Positions 9,157 to 14,994 of a DNA stretch of 21,573 bases are shown here, piece after piece. Origin of the DNA: a virus; IMG/VR virus record IMGVR_UViG_3300034105_000690, positions 1 through 21,573 of that record; one strand, written 5' to 3'. The notes under the pieces were generated by a model. That model ran no database searches. It was not told where the DNA came from and saw only the letters and a program-made list of their open reading frames with translations. The position numbers were made by a program, and so were the translations under genes. The number at the start of each line of letters is the position of its first letter. Within the stretch, counting starts at the first letter, position 1.

Positions 9157-9338
9157 CAGCCCTTCAATCCTTTAACTATGTCAGTAAATCCTTGAATGCT
9201 TATGTAGGCCGTTGCTATAACAACCCAGTCCTGAGACGTCAAGTCTCCAGCGAATAGCGCCATACAAGCTATAAAGAAAACTAGTAGCTTTCTACTTATA
9301 AACTTGTTAAGTATCGAGTCTATCTGCTCCCTGCTCAT
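9156..9338 (-). CDS. Putative holin (two TM helices)
   Basis: A 60-aa protein. A short polar N-terminus (MSREQIDSILNKFISRK) is followed by two hydrophobic segments, about residues 18-31 (LLVFFIACMALFAG) and 37-53 (DWVVIATAYISIQGF), separated by a short acidic turn (DLTSQD). The C-terminus ends VKGLKG. Size, two helices and position as first gene of the lysis cassette fit a class II holin that permeabilises the inner membrane to release the lytic enzyme. Its stop overlaps the start of the next gene. Holins cannot be confirmed by sequence alone. Confidence 0.7.
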   Translation of the reverse strand: MSREQIDSILNKFISRKLLVFFIACMALFAGDLTSQDWVVIATAYISIQGFTDIVKGLKG

Positions 9339-9339
9339 C

Positions 9340-9606
9340 TTACCAAAGTGCTACCATACCAGTAGCGTTTGTTGTTGATGAGAATACTCTTACTATCTGT
9401 ATAGGTAGGACAACCCCTGCTGGCACCGATGCCAGTGTAACGTCGTCTCCTCCTGCTGTTAGCACGCGAATAGTACCACCCGATCCTGTGTACAGAACGC
9501 AAGGTTCTACTGATAGTCCCCCTTCTGCGCTTGGAGTTGTTATGTCTACTGTGTCAGACTTTACTACCGCCTTTGCTCTGGTCTGCTGTAATTTTTGATA
9601 TGCCAT
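9340..9606 (-). CDS. Spike base-like virion protein (RCAP_Rcc01079 type)
   Basis: An 88-aa protein. The order of motifs is SDTVDITTPS (residues 17-26), an LYTGSGGTIRVLTAGGDDVTL beta segment broken here into LYTGSGGTIRV and LTAGGDDVTL, then VPAGVVLPIQIVRV and a terminal TNATGMVALW. The closing PAGxxLPIxxxRV...TxATxxVALW signature is the one I associate with the spike base protein family named RCAP_Rcc01079, small all-beta proteins of virion appendages. It lies just upstream of the lysis cassette and downstream of small ORFs. The TAATG-type contact with the previous gene at 9606 suggests coupled translation. Confidence 0.65.
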   Translation of the reverse strand: MAYQKLQQTRAKAVVKSDTVDITTPSAEGGLSVEPCVLYTGSGGTIRVLTAGGDDVTLASVPAGVVLPIQIVRVFSSTTNATGMVALW

Positions 9607-9764
9607 TACTTTAATATTTTGTTTATTAATAAATCTGGGTTATTTAGTGCCGCCTTTCTCTTGGCGCATCCACAGTCCTTGTTAGCTGCCTTGGCAACCT
9701 TATCCACAACCTTCTTAACTCCAGTTGCAGTTGTTATCTGTTCTATTCTGTCTCCTAGTAGCAT
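9606..9764 (-). CDS. Small protein with CGCAKRK motif (52 aa)
   Basis: I place the start at the ATG 9764-9762, four bases after the TAA of the upstream gene; a GTG at 9824 in the same frame would add 20 residues that overlap the upstream gene. The protein begins MLLGDRIEQITTATGVKK and contains the motif KDCGCAKRKAALN near residue 30-42, with two closely spaced cysteines, which recurs in small proteins of Bacteroidota phages (memory, unverified). The Cys pair could bind metal, but two cysteines alone do not show it. Function unknown. Confidence 0.65.
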   Translation of the reverse strand: MLLGDRIEQITTATGVKKVVDKVAKAANKDCGCAKRKAALNNPDLLINKILK

Positions 9765-9768
9765 GACT

Positions 9769-10041
9769 TTATTTTTTAGTTCCTCTTGCTCTCTTGTCTC
9801 CAGGCATCGCGCACTTTGATCCACGGTTCGATGACGCCTTCTTCATTACTATGCCACCCTTAGTGTGACTAGCATCTAGTCCGTCTCCGTTACCATAGGT
9901 CCCACGCTTCCTGTTCACAGCGTTAAGTTCGACACGCTTTCTTACCTGATCTGGAGACTTGTTGTACTCCTTCTGGTAGTCGTTGTGCCTCTTCTTAGCC
10001 TCTGGATTAGCTGCGTAGTATTTGGCGGTTCTTCCTGGCAT
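9769..10041 (-). CDS. Small basic phage protein (90 aa)
   Basis: MPGRTAKYYAANPEAKKRH opens a strongly basic protein. Other notable parts are YQKEYNKSPDQVRKRVELN, NRKRGTYGNGDGLDASH and a C-terminal RGSKCAMPGDKRARGTKK. The combination KYYAxNPEAxxxxxxYQKxY...RxxLNxxNRxxGTYGNGDGxDxSH is one I recall from many marine phage ORFs, always without known function; it may be a virion or DNA-associated protein. The start ATG shares one base with the previous stop (TAATG at 10041). Confidence 0.72.
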   Translation of the reverse strand: MPGRTAKYYAANPEAKKRHNDYQKEYNKSPDQVRKRVELNAVNRKRGTYGNGDGLDASHTKGGIVMKKASSNRGSKCAMPGDKRARGTKK

Positions 10042-10151
10042 TACTTCTTTTTGGCAATCATCTTCATGAAGTCAAACTTCTCCTTCTTCTGAGCTGGTTT
10101 TACTTCTTTTTTAGTCATCTTAGACGAACACTTTGCTGCTACTTTTTTCAT
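10041..10151 (-). CDS. Small lysine-rich protein (36 aa)
   Basis: ATG 10151-10149, stop TAA 10043-10041. The product starts MKKVAAKCSSKMTKKEVKP and ends FMKMIAKKK. It overlaps both neighbours by start/stop sharing (ATGA upstream, TAATG downstream), which is the main evidence that it is translated. No known domain. Confidence 0.6.
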   Translation of the reverse strand: MKKVAAKCSSKMTKKEVKPAQKKEKFDFMKMIAKKK

Positions 10152-10276
10152 TTTTTCTTTGTTTTACCTGCCTTAGACAGACTGATTGCTACTGCTTGCT
10201 TCTGTGGTTTTCCACTCTTCATCTCTGTTCTTATGTTAGAAGATATTATCTTCTGGCTACTTCCCTTTTTTAACAT
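10148..10276 (-). CDS. Small basic protein with KPQKQAVAI motif (42 aa)
   Basis: ATG 10276-10274, stop TGA 10150-10148. The sequence runs MLKKGSSQKIISSNIRTEM, then KSGKPQKQAVAISLSKAGK. The GKPQKQAVAIxLSKAGK block is a recurrent signature of small phage proteins in many phage groups (recalled, not searched). It overlaps the end of the upstream gene by 20 nt in another frame and its stop overlaps the next start as ATGA. Function unknown. Confidence 0.7.
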   Translation of the reverse strand: MLKKGSSQKIISSNIRTEMKSGKPQKQAVAISLSKAGKTKKK

Positions 10277-10466
10277 TTCCTTTTAAATATGACATTTTTC
10301 CGTTCAACGACTTCGCTGACTCGTACTGACTTGCTTTCTTCTTGATCTTCTTCTCTTGTTCAAGCATCTGCTTTGTTGGTTTCTTTCCAGATCCTTCGTT
10401 TGCTCTGATGTTGTCCCATAGCCCTCTCTTGGAGGTGCTCCCGTCTTTTCTCTTTAACAGTTCCAT
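10257..10466 (-). CDS. Small basic protein with KRGLWDNIRAN motif (69 aa)
   Basis: The product begins MELLKRKDGSTSKRGLWDN and has KKPTKQMLEQEKKIKKK in the middle and a Lys-rich end. The RGLWDNIRANxGSGKKPTxxML block is a familiar feature of small conserved phage ORFs, with no function I know of. Its start overlaps the end of the DUF6321-like gene by 13 nt and its own end overlaps the next start by 20 nt, so the whole set probably forms one coupled operon. Confidence 0.72.
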   Translation of the reverse strand: MELLKRKDGSTSKRGLWDNIRANEGSGKKPTKQMLEQEKKIKKKASQYESAKSLNGKMSYLKGNVKKGK

Positions 10467-10729
10467 TTGTCTAGTGCTAGTTTCTTTCTTGTTGGCTCCC
10501 CGTTTGGTTTCTTCATCGGTCCTGGCATGCCAGACATCCGTGCGCAGAATGACTTTCGTCTCATCGCGTCCTTGCTACCTGGCTTCAACTCTGATGGCTT
10601 CTTTGTGACTGCCATCTTTAACTTAGACCCTGGGTTCTCCTTCCTATATGAGGCCACGCCCTTCTCGTTAAGCCCACCCGATGCTGACTTTCCTTCCTTG
10701 CGTGTCCATGCAGCTGTTTTTGCCATCAT
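10454..10729 (-). CDS. DUF6321-like small phage protein
   Basis: I place the start at one of two adjacent ATGs, 10729 or 10726 (MMAKTAAW or MAKTAAW); the frame is open further upstream but would run through the promoter. The protein (about 91 aa) holds the conserved order TRKEGKSASGGLNEKG, SYRKENPGSKLK, PSELKPGSKDAMRRKSFC, RMSGMPGPMKKPNGEPTRK and a final ALDKWNC-like end, which I associate with DUF6321, a phage family of unknown role with Gly/Pro/Lys-rich sequence. It is first in a leftward operon driven from the TATCTTTG box at 10753-10746, about 16 nt upstream of the ATG. Confidence 0.75.
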   Translation of the reverse strand: MMAKTAAWTRKEGKSASGGLNEKGVASYRKENPGSKLKMAVTKKPSELKPGSKDAMRRKSFCARMSGMPGPMKKPNGEPTRKKLALDKWNC

Positions 10730-10737
10730 AAATGTTT

Positions 10738-10753
10738 TATCTTTGCAAAGATA
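10738..10753. promoter_or_regulatory. Palindromic divergent -7 promoter element
   Basis: TATCTTTGCAAAGATA is a perfect 16-bp palindrome between two divergent genes. Each half is a TAnnTTTG box, the -7 element of Bacteroidota primary sigma factor promoters, one reading right toward the ATG at 10769 and one reading left toward 10729. Because the boxes abut, RNA polymerase should only occupy one direction at a time. No upstream -33 TTTG at the textbook distance is obvious; a TTTG at 10719-10722 lies 15 bp upstream of the rightward box. Confidence 0.65.
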
Positions 10754-10768
10754 ATAATAATAAATCAA

Positions 10769-11233
10769 ATGAAATACAAGCCATACGCAGACTACCTCAA
10801 GTACTGGAGGGCAATAAAGACGCTAATTCGTCACAAGTACAACCTGAGCAGCTCCGACATCGACATACTCCTTTTCATCTACAGCGAGGGGTACTTCCGT
10901 CACAAGCAGTTCTGGGAGTTCGAGTCTGGACTCACCTGGGAGAAGGACCGATTCAAGAGGATGATAGCCGACGGGTGGATAACCCTATGGAGACCAAACA
11001 GGAACGGTGAGGCCGCACTGTACGAGGCATCTTACAAGACTCGCAGGGTTATAACAGACATATACGAGAAGATAGAGCTCAAGGTTCACGTCTCAGAGAA
11101 CCCAGTCTCTAACCCACTGTTCAGGACCGATGCGTCGTATACCGAGAGAGCCACCAGGCCCATTATTCGTAAGATGAATCGTACGCGTAAGGAGCTCAAG
11201 AGGCTCAGGGATATTGAGGATCAGAAGGTCTAG
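10769..11233 (+). CDS. Winged-helix-like (MarR-type?) protein
   Basis: A 154-aa protein and the only plus-strand gene in the left arm. Residues 1-30 are basic and aromatic (MKYKPYADYLKYWRAIKTL). Residues 27-75 (LSSSDIDILLFIYSEGYFRH, FESGLTWEKDRFKRMIADGW) read as helix, helix-turn-helix and the GWI...EAALYEAS hairpin of a winged helix as in MarR proteins. The C-terminal part is basic and helical (RKMNRTRKELKRLRD). Its position on a shared divergent promoter suggests it may regulate that promoter. Its stop TAG overlaps the stop of the convergent groES gene. It uses GC-rich codons like the early genes. The fold assignment is by eye only. Confidence 0.6.
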   Translation: MKYKPYADYLKYWRAIKTLIRHKYNLSSSDIDILLFIYSEGYFRHKQFWEFESGLTWEKDRFKRMIADGWITLWRPNRNGEAALYEASYKTRRVITDIYEKIELKVHVSENPVSNPLFRTDASYTERATRPIIRKMNRTRKELKRLRDIEDQKV

Positions 11234-11487
11234 AGGACAACCACGATGTCCCTCTCCAAGATAACGGTGTACTTGATGTCGTTTACGAGCATCGTGTACC
11301 CAGCGTTCTTGTCGTAGTATATTATGTCTCCCTCCTTCACGCAGTCCACGTTGGTTCCAGGCTTCACAACCTCTCCCTTCTTGTACCTGAACTGTTCTGT
11401 CTCGTTTCCAGTGAGCAGAAGACCCGATTGGGTCCTCATCTGCTCCTCTATTGTGTTGATTACTAGGTATTTATTTATTGGCTGCAT
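11230..11487 (-). CDS. groES: GroES-like co-chaperonin
   Basis: An 85-aa protein of GroES size (family about 95 aa). It shows the GroES layout: a first beta strand (NKYLVINTIEEQ), the mobile loop with TQSGLLLTGN (residues about 18-27; the GIVLTG-like tripeptide contacts GroEL), KKGEVVKPGT, VKEGDIIYYDKNAG, and a final VILERDIVVVL matching the ExDILAVV end of GroES. It would cap the phage GroEL ring to fold phage proteins. It sits at the end of a groEL-UVR protein-groES operon, an order reversed from the usual bacterial groES-groEL. The stop overlaps that of the convergent gene. Confidence 0.88.
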   Translation of the reverse strand: MQPINKYLVINTIEEQMRTQSGLLLTGNETEQFRYKKGEVVKPGTNVDCVKEGDIIYYDKNAGYTMLVNDIKYTVILERDIVVVL

Positions 11488-11489
11488 GA

Positions 11490-11849
11490 TTATTGTTTTT
11501 GTATTAAATCCCCAATTCTATGCTGAAGAATATGTAAATATGAAATCATAGCGTTTCTTTGAGCATCTAATAATACCCATTGAACATCTCCTACAAATTC
11601 ATACGCAGGATTGTTTTCAATAAAGTCGTCTATCTTACTTAATTTTTCAGATAATTCGTCTTCTTCTTGTTGTAATCTTTCAATAAATGTTTTCCCTGTT
11701 ATTGATTTAATCACTTCTCTTACTTTAGCAGCTCTCTCGTAATCTTTCATGACTACATATTTTGTTTTTAGTTTTTCTAAAGACTCTAATGCCTCTTTTT
11801 CTTCTATTTGTATATAGTTAATAAGTGGCGATCCTGTTGTTGTTGTCAT
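11490..11849 (-). CDS. UVR-motif protein between groEL and groES
   Basis: A 119-aa protein. Residues about 12-50 (EEKEALESLEKLKTKYVVM, DYERAAKVREVIKSI) fit the UVR/UvrB-C helical hairpin, a short interaction domain found in UvrB, UvrC, Clp ATPases and McsA. The rest (residues 55-119) is helical with EEDELSEKLSKIDDF and a C-terminal ILQHRIGDLIQKQ and has no recognised domain. It starts one base into the groEL stop (TAATG at 11849), and groES begins 3 bp after its stop, so it is translated with the chaperonins. The gene is clearly AT-rich compared with the bulk of groEL. An adaptor role in the chaperone system is possible but is inference. Confidence 0.75.
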   Translation of the reverse strand: MTTTTGSPLINYIQIEEKEALESLEKLKTKYVVMKDYERAAKVREVIKSITGKTFIERLQQEEDELSEKLSKIDDFIENNPAYEFVGDVQWVLLDAQRNAMISYLHILQHRIGDLIQKQ

Positions 11850-13456
11850 TATGCTCGTGTCATTGTTATTATTGCGTTAGTACTAAGTATTGTTGTGGCC
11901 ACACTGACAGCGTTCTTCAGAGCGTTCTTCGTAACCTTCAGAGGGTCGATGATCCCCATCTCGTACATGTTACCGTACTGGTCATTCTTAACGTCGTAAC
12001 CCGTGTTGGTGTCTGACGCGCACTGCTCCATTATGTCATACCCGTCGTTGCCTGCGTTCTCATGGATCTGTAGCAGCGGCGCCTGTATAGCCCTGGCCAT
12101 GATCTGCATGGCGACGTACTGCTCAGCACTGATGTCCTCTATCAGTTCATCCGCATCAGCGATGATCCTGTAAGACTCGTTGAACAGTGCTAATCCTCCT
12201 CCTGGAAGGATCCCCTCCTCAAGTGCAGACCTAACAGCGCATACCGCGTCGTCTACCCTGTCCTTTCTCTCCTTCTGCTCCAGGTCCGAGTTACCTCCAA
12301 CGTATATAACAGCTATACCACCTGTCAAGCTAGCAATCCTGTTCTTGATGAACTCCTTGTCCTGCTTCTTCTGCGAAGCCTCGTGTGCCACCCATAGCTG
12401 CTTGACCCTGTCGTCTACGTCCTGCTGCTTGCTCTCTGGCTTGATTATGGATGATGAGTCTCTTCCTATGATGATCCTCTCTGCCCTACCCAAGTCCTCG
12501 ATTGATATCAGGCTAAGGTCGTCTCCTGTGCTCTCCGAGAAGTACTTCGCACCCAAAGACAGCGCGATGTCACTCATCAGTTCGTTCATCTTGTAACCGA
12601 ACTCTGGAGGTGATATGTTACAGAACTTCAGCTTGTTCTTCACCACGTTGACTGCCAGTGTGTTGATCACGTTCTGGTTGCAAGGCCCTATTATGAGTAG
12701 CTTCTTGTTCTCCTGTATAACCGTCTTAAGCACGTTCTCTATCGACAGGATGTTGGAGATCTCCTGGTCTGTAACAAGCACCAGCACATCGTCCATGATG
12801 CACTCGTCGTTCTTGAAGTCGTTTACGAACATGTTCGAGGTGTAACCCCTAGCGATCTTGATCCCATTCGTGAACTCTGAGTAGGTCTCAGCCGTCTGTG
12901 AATTCTCAATCGTTACGATCCCGTTCTTACCAACCTTCGTGTAAGCGTTTGATATTATCTTACCGATCTCGTTATCGTTGTTAGCAGAGATAGATGCCAC
13001 GTTGTGAAGAGTCTTTCCGCTAACCTTCTTGGAGGATCGCTCTAGGCTGTGGATGATACCGTTTGAGACACTGTTTATGTTCTTGATAACCTCCGTCACG
13101 TTGTGCTTCTCGTTCAACAGATCCTGTCCCTGTCTCACGATTGCCTCAGTAAGCACGATTGCCGTTGTGGTTCCGTCTCCAGCACTGGTGGCTGTACGGT
13201 CTGCTGCCTCCTTTAAAATTTTTACAGCAAGATTTTCTACTGGATCTAATAGAAATATAGATTTAGCTACTGTTATCCCATCTTTCGTCACTGTGATTCC
13301 ATGAGTATGATTAGGACTCTCTATAAGTACTGTTCGTCCTCTTGGACCAAGAGTACTCTTTACTGCCTTTGACAAAATGGTAATACCATTAATTAACTTG
13401 TCTCTTCCTTCCTTATCAAATAATATGTCCTTAGGACTATACCCGAATTCTTCCAT
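11849..13456 (-). CDS. groEL: GroEL-type chaperonin (phage-encoded)
   Basis: A 535-aa group I chaperonin, close to the usual ~545 aa. ATP-binding motifs are intact: TLGPRGR (35-41), VTKDGITVAKSI (56-67), AGDGTTTA (92-99), and the RVDDAVCAVRSALEEG block with the ATPase aspartate, followed by LPGGGLAL. The apical part has NGIKIARGYTSNMFVND at the substrate/GroES-binding position. The C-terminus ends TNAIITMTRA with no GGM-repeat tail. It should form a folding cage with the phage GroES encoded downstream. The first ~80 codons (13,216-13,456) are AT-rich (28-42% GC in the lines there), the rest GC-rich (50-57% in the next lines), indicating a mosaic gene. Transcription probably starts from the TATATTTG box 30 nt upstream. 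Confidence 0.97.
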   Translation of the reverse strand: MEEFGYSPKDILFDKEGRDKLINGITILSKAVKSTLGPRGRTVLIESPNHTHGITVTKDGITVAKSIFLLDPVENLAVKILKEAADRTATSAGDGTTTAIVLTEAIVRQGQDLLNEKHNVTEVIKNINSVSNGIIHSLERSSKKVSGKTLHNVASISANNDNEIGKIISNAYTKVGKNGIVTIENSQTAETYSEFTNGIKIARGYTSNMFVNDFKNDECIMDDVLVLVTDQEISNILSIENVLKTVIQENKKLLIIGPCNQNVINTLAVNVVKNKLKFCNISPPEFGYKMNELMSDIALSLGAKYFSESTGDDLSLISIEDLGRAERIIIGRDSSSIIKPESKQQDVDDRVKQLWVAHEASQKKQDKEFIKNRIASLTGGIAVIYVGGNSDLEQKERKDRVDDAVCAVRSALEEGILPGGGLALFNESYRIIADADELIEDISAEQYVAMQIMARAIQAPLLQIHENAGNDGYDIMEQCASDTNTGYDVKNDQYGNMYEMGIIDPLKVTKNALKNAVSVATTILSTNAIITMTRA

Positions 13457-13485
13457 TTTATTAAATTTTATTAAATTATATGCGA

Positions 13486-13493
13486 CAAATATA
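13486..13493 (-). promoter_or_regulatory. groEL operon promoter (-7 box)
   Basis: On the minus strand this reads TATATTTG, matching TAnnTTTG. It is embedded in TGTTGTATATTTGTCGC, nearly the same as TGTTGTATATTTGTTGC at 20,589-20,605 in front of the structured RNA. A TTTG lies 15 bp upstream. The box ends 30 nt before the groEL ATG and lies just after an intrinsic terminator that closes the preceding unit. Confidence 0.7.
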
Positions 13494-13512
13494 CAACATT
13501 TTTATATACAAA

Positions 13513-13540
13513 AAACGCATAACATTTAAGCTATGCGTTT
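13513..13540 (-). terminator. Intrinsic terminator before the groEL promoter
   Basis: AAACGCATA (13513-13521) pairs perfectly with TATGCGTTT (13532-13540), a 9-bp stem with a 10-nt loop. On the minus strand the stem runs into a T tract (TATGCGTTTTTTG), so it acts on leftward transcripts from the small-gene cluster at 13,572-14,013. The plus-strand side has no T run. Confidence 0.8.
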
Positions 13541-13571
13541 CTCGATTTCCTCCACTCGAATGAGCAGTGAA

Positions 13572-13706
13572 CTACTTCTTCTTCTTATAAGCAATAAGTT
13601 TTGCTTTATCTGCTTTTGCTTTTAATACTCCTGGATTAGTTTTTGCAGGACCCGTGTATATATTTCCAAGGGATCCTCCTGTCTGAGGTTTTTTCTTTTC
13701 TATCAT
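13572..13706 (-). CDS. Small basic protein (44 aa)
   Basis: ATG 13706-13704, stop TAG 13574-13572. The product starts MIEKKKPQTGGSLGNIYTGP and ends AYKKKK. Its start overlaps the upstream stop as ATGA, and the intrinsic terminator lies 32 bp downstream, so it is the last gene of a three-gene unit. No known domain; lysine-rich termini resemble the other small basic ORFs in the left arm. Confidence 0.62.
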   Translation of the reverse strand: MIEKKKPQTGGSLGNIYTGPAKTNPGVLKAKADKAKLIAYKKKK

Positions 13707-13885
13707 TTCTTCTTCTTAATAATTATGTTGTGCATAGGAGCTTTCATCTCCTTACTCATTGCCATGGCGCTAGCCATCATCATGGACTCTTCGACCATCT
13801 CTTTTTTCTCGTGTAAGGCTTTGGCTTCCTTGGCCATCCTATACAAACCAATCTCTTGGACTGGCATCTTCTTGTTTATTCCCAT
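13703..13885 (-). CDS. Small Met/Lys-rich protein (60 aa)
   Basis: I place the start at ATG 13885-13883 (MGINKKMPVQEIGLYRM), which overlaps the stop of the upstream ORF by 10 nt; the longer frame up to 14,020 would need a TTG start lying in the promoter. The middle is rich in Met and Glu (VEESMMMASAMAMSKEM) and the end is IIIKKKK. It is probably helical. Coupled by an ATGA overlap to the next gene. Function unknown. Confidence 0.62.
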   Translation of the reverse strand: MGINKKMPVQEIGLYRMAKEAKALHEKKEMVEESMMMASAMAMSKEMKAPMHNIIIKKKK

Positions 13886-14013
13886 ATGAAGTGTATACTT
13901 ATAAATGTTAGATAAATGATTAACTCGTTGTCTTGATACTCCTCGTCTATAGGGTAAAATCCCCATCCTATAGCTGGACCAATGTTGAATCGATTTCTTA
14001 TTTCTATTTCCAT
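13876..14013 (-). CDS. Small hydrophobic-ended protein (45 aa)
   Basis: ATG 14013-14011, stop TAA 13878-13876. The product begins MEIEIRNRFNIGPAIGWGFY and ends with a hydrophobic aromatic stretch (LIIYLTFISIHFIWE). I prefer this frame to the overlapping TTG frame because its ATG sits immediately behind the TATCTTTG box and its stop couples to the next start. It is the first leftward gene after the central non-coding region. No known domain. Confidence 0.62.
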   Translation of the reverse strand: MEIEIRNRFNIGPAIGWGFYPIDEEYQDNELIIYLTFISIHFIWE

Positions 14014-14017
14014 GGTA

Positions 14018-14025
14018 CAAAGATA
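14018..14025 (-). promoter_or_regulatory. Leftward promoter (-7 box), possibly leaderless
   Basis: CAAAGATA here reads TATCTTTG on the minus strand, the same octamer used in both directions at 10,738-10,753. Only four bases (TACC) separate it from the ATG at 14,013, so transcription should start at or next to the start codon. Confidence 0.55.
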
Positions 14026-14253
14026 TAAAAAAATATTTTATATTTTTAGGTATCAGGTTATATATTCAGATCACGTGGTCAGTCCAAAATGGAAAACGAC
14101 TTTTTTTCGAGGGGTGGGGTACAAAAAGTAGGATTTCCCTTCGGATTTTTAGGCTTTTTCTGGGGTGCCATGTGGGTACCTATCCAGACCACACGTGAAC
14201 TAGGTGGGTATTCCGCCACGTTGCCCCATGTTGGCGGGCGACGACGCGCTCCG

Positions 14254-14311
14254 ATGTAAAGAAAATGTAAGCGAATGTAACACAAATGTAAAGAAAATGC
14301 AAGGCTTACAT
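14254..14311 (+). repeat. Phased ATGTAA iterons
   Basis: ATGTAA occurs at 14254, 14265, 14275 and 14286 and as ATGCAA at 14297, i.e. spacings of 11, 10, 11 and 11 bp, one helical turn each. An inverted TTACAT follows at 14306. A protein reading these copies would line up on one face of the helix, as with replication initiators or clustered regulators. Confidence 0.75.
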
Positions 14312-14440
14312 CGTGTGAGCCGTTGATATCACTACGATTGTTAAACAAAATGTAGAAATGCGCGCTCAACCCCTATATACAGCCTATAGATAAATATATA
14401 TATTATACTTTTTTTTTCGCTACGAAGAAGGGAGTAAAGT

Positions 14441-14548
14441 TTACATTCTTACATTTTTTAGGCTTAGACCAATGATACCAAGGGCTAGCGCGATGTAAAG
14501 AAAAAAAAAACTTTACATTTCGTTACATTTTTTAGGGTACCTTTACAT
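14441..14548. repeat. Second ATGTAA/TTACAT cluster with inverted repeat
   Basis: TTACAT at 14441, 14449, 14513, 14523 and 14543 and ATGTAA at 14493. ATGTAAAG (14493-14500) and CTTTACAT (14511-14518) form a perfect inverted repeat around ten A residues. The CGATGTAAAGAAAA string also starts the first cluster at 14252, tying the two clusters together. Confidence 0.72.
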
Positions 14549-14718
14549 TCTAGGGGCTTCCCGAGGTATTTGTACTAAATCGATGCCTTTCCAGTATCGT
14601 ATGTTTATTTTGTGTTCAGAGATCCTCACACGAGCAATAAACCAAGTCCCCTCGCGCGCACGTACTTATATATAAAAAATAGAGAAATCTCGTAACTCAC
14701 ACGTTGTCAACGACTTAG

Positions 14719-14726
14719 TATATTTG
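14719..14726 (+). promoter_or_regulatory. Rightward promoter candidate (-7 box)
   Basis: TATATTTG matches TAnnTTTG and would drive the whole right arm, starting at about 14,733. The 11-bp palindrome CGTTGTCAACG at 14,702-14,712 lies in the -20 to -30 zone, where a repressor could block it. The following GTTAAA is repeated after a related ATATTTGTTAAA at about 14,773. Confidence 0.55.
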
Positions 14727-14939
14727 TTAAAATTCCATACCTTCTGAGCCCAATAAAACCGAGCCAAATGTTAAATATTTGTTAAAGATTTGGATTGTAT
14801 TGTAAAGTCGCCGTATGTTTGCAGTGTTCAAATGAACGAGTCGACATGACTATAACTGCGGGTAAGTCTACTCTGGAATAAGCGATATAGATTTCGTGAA
14901 GTCCGAAGACCATGAGCTCCTCGAATAGAGACAGACATG

Positions 14940-14994
14940 AAACGTATATGGATGTGTTATCCATACTGATGAGCCACAGAATGGCGAAACGTTT
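14940..14994 (+). ncRNA. Hammerhead ribozyme 1 (type III)
   Basis: All core bases are present. Stem III: AAACGT (14940-14945) pairs with ACGTTT (14989-14994). Cleavage triplet GTA with the scissile bond after A14946. Stem I: TATGGAT (14947-14953), loop GTGTT, ATCCATA (14959-14965). Then CTGATGA (14966-14972), stem II GCC/GGC (14973-14975 and 14983-14985) with a 7-nt loop, and GAA (14986-14988). Stem III is the open one, so this is type III: after cleavage the folded core stays at the 5' end of the downstream mRNA, 14 nt before the ATG at 15008, and could protect it. It would remove about 210 nt of leader if transcription starts near 14,733. Confidence 0.9.

Larger units (their letters stand above)
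14026..14939. other. Central gene-free region between divergent arms
   Basis: About 0.9 kb with no convincing ORF; the open frames here are short, cross repeats and lack a leader. It holds two clusters of ATGTAA/TTACAT repeats, a perfect inverted repeat with an A10 loop (14,493-14,518), four copies of TTTTTAGG (near 14,042, 14,147, 14,456 and 14,530), two CACGTG sites (near 14,073 and 14,194), an AT-rich stretch around 14,385-14,415, and the palindrome CGTTGTCAACG (14,702-14,712) just before a rightward promoter candidate. Divergent gene arms plus iteron-like repeats and an AT-rich tract fit an origin of replication or a switch region controlling both arms. This is inference; no initiator protein is visible in the window. 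Confidence 0.6.

Noticed and set aside
9765-9824. GTG-started extension of the CGCAKRK protein
   Set aside because: It would overlap the upstream gene by 56 nt, while an ATG lies four bases after that gene's stop.
12560-12600. CTGATGA on the minus strand inside groEL
   Set aside because: It encodes conserved GroEL residues (ELMSD) and lacks a GAAA element and partner stems.
14079-14369. 96-codon minus-strand frame in the central region
   Set aside because: It runs through the ATGTAA repeats, has no promoter or leader, low-complexity composition and no domain features.
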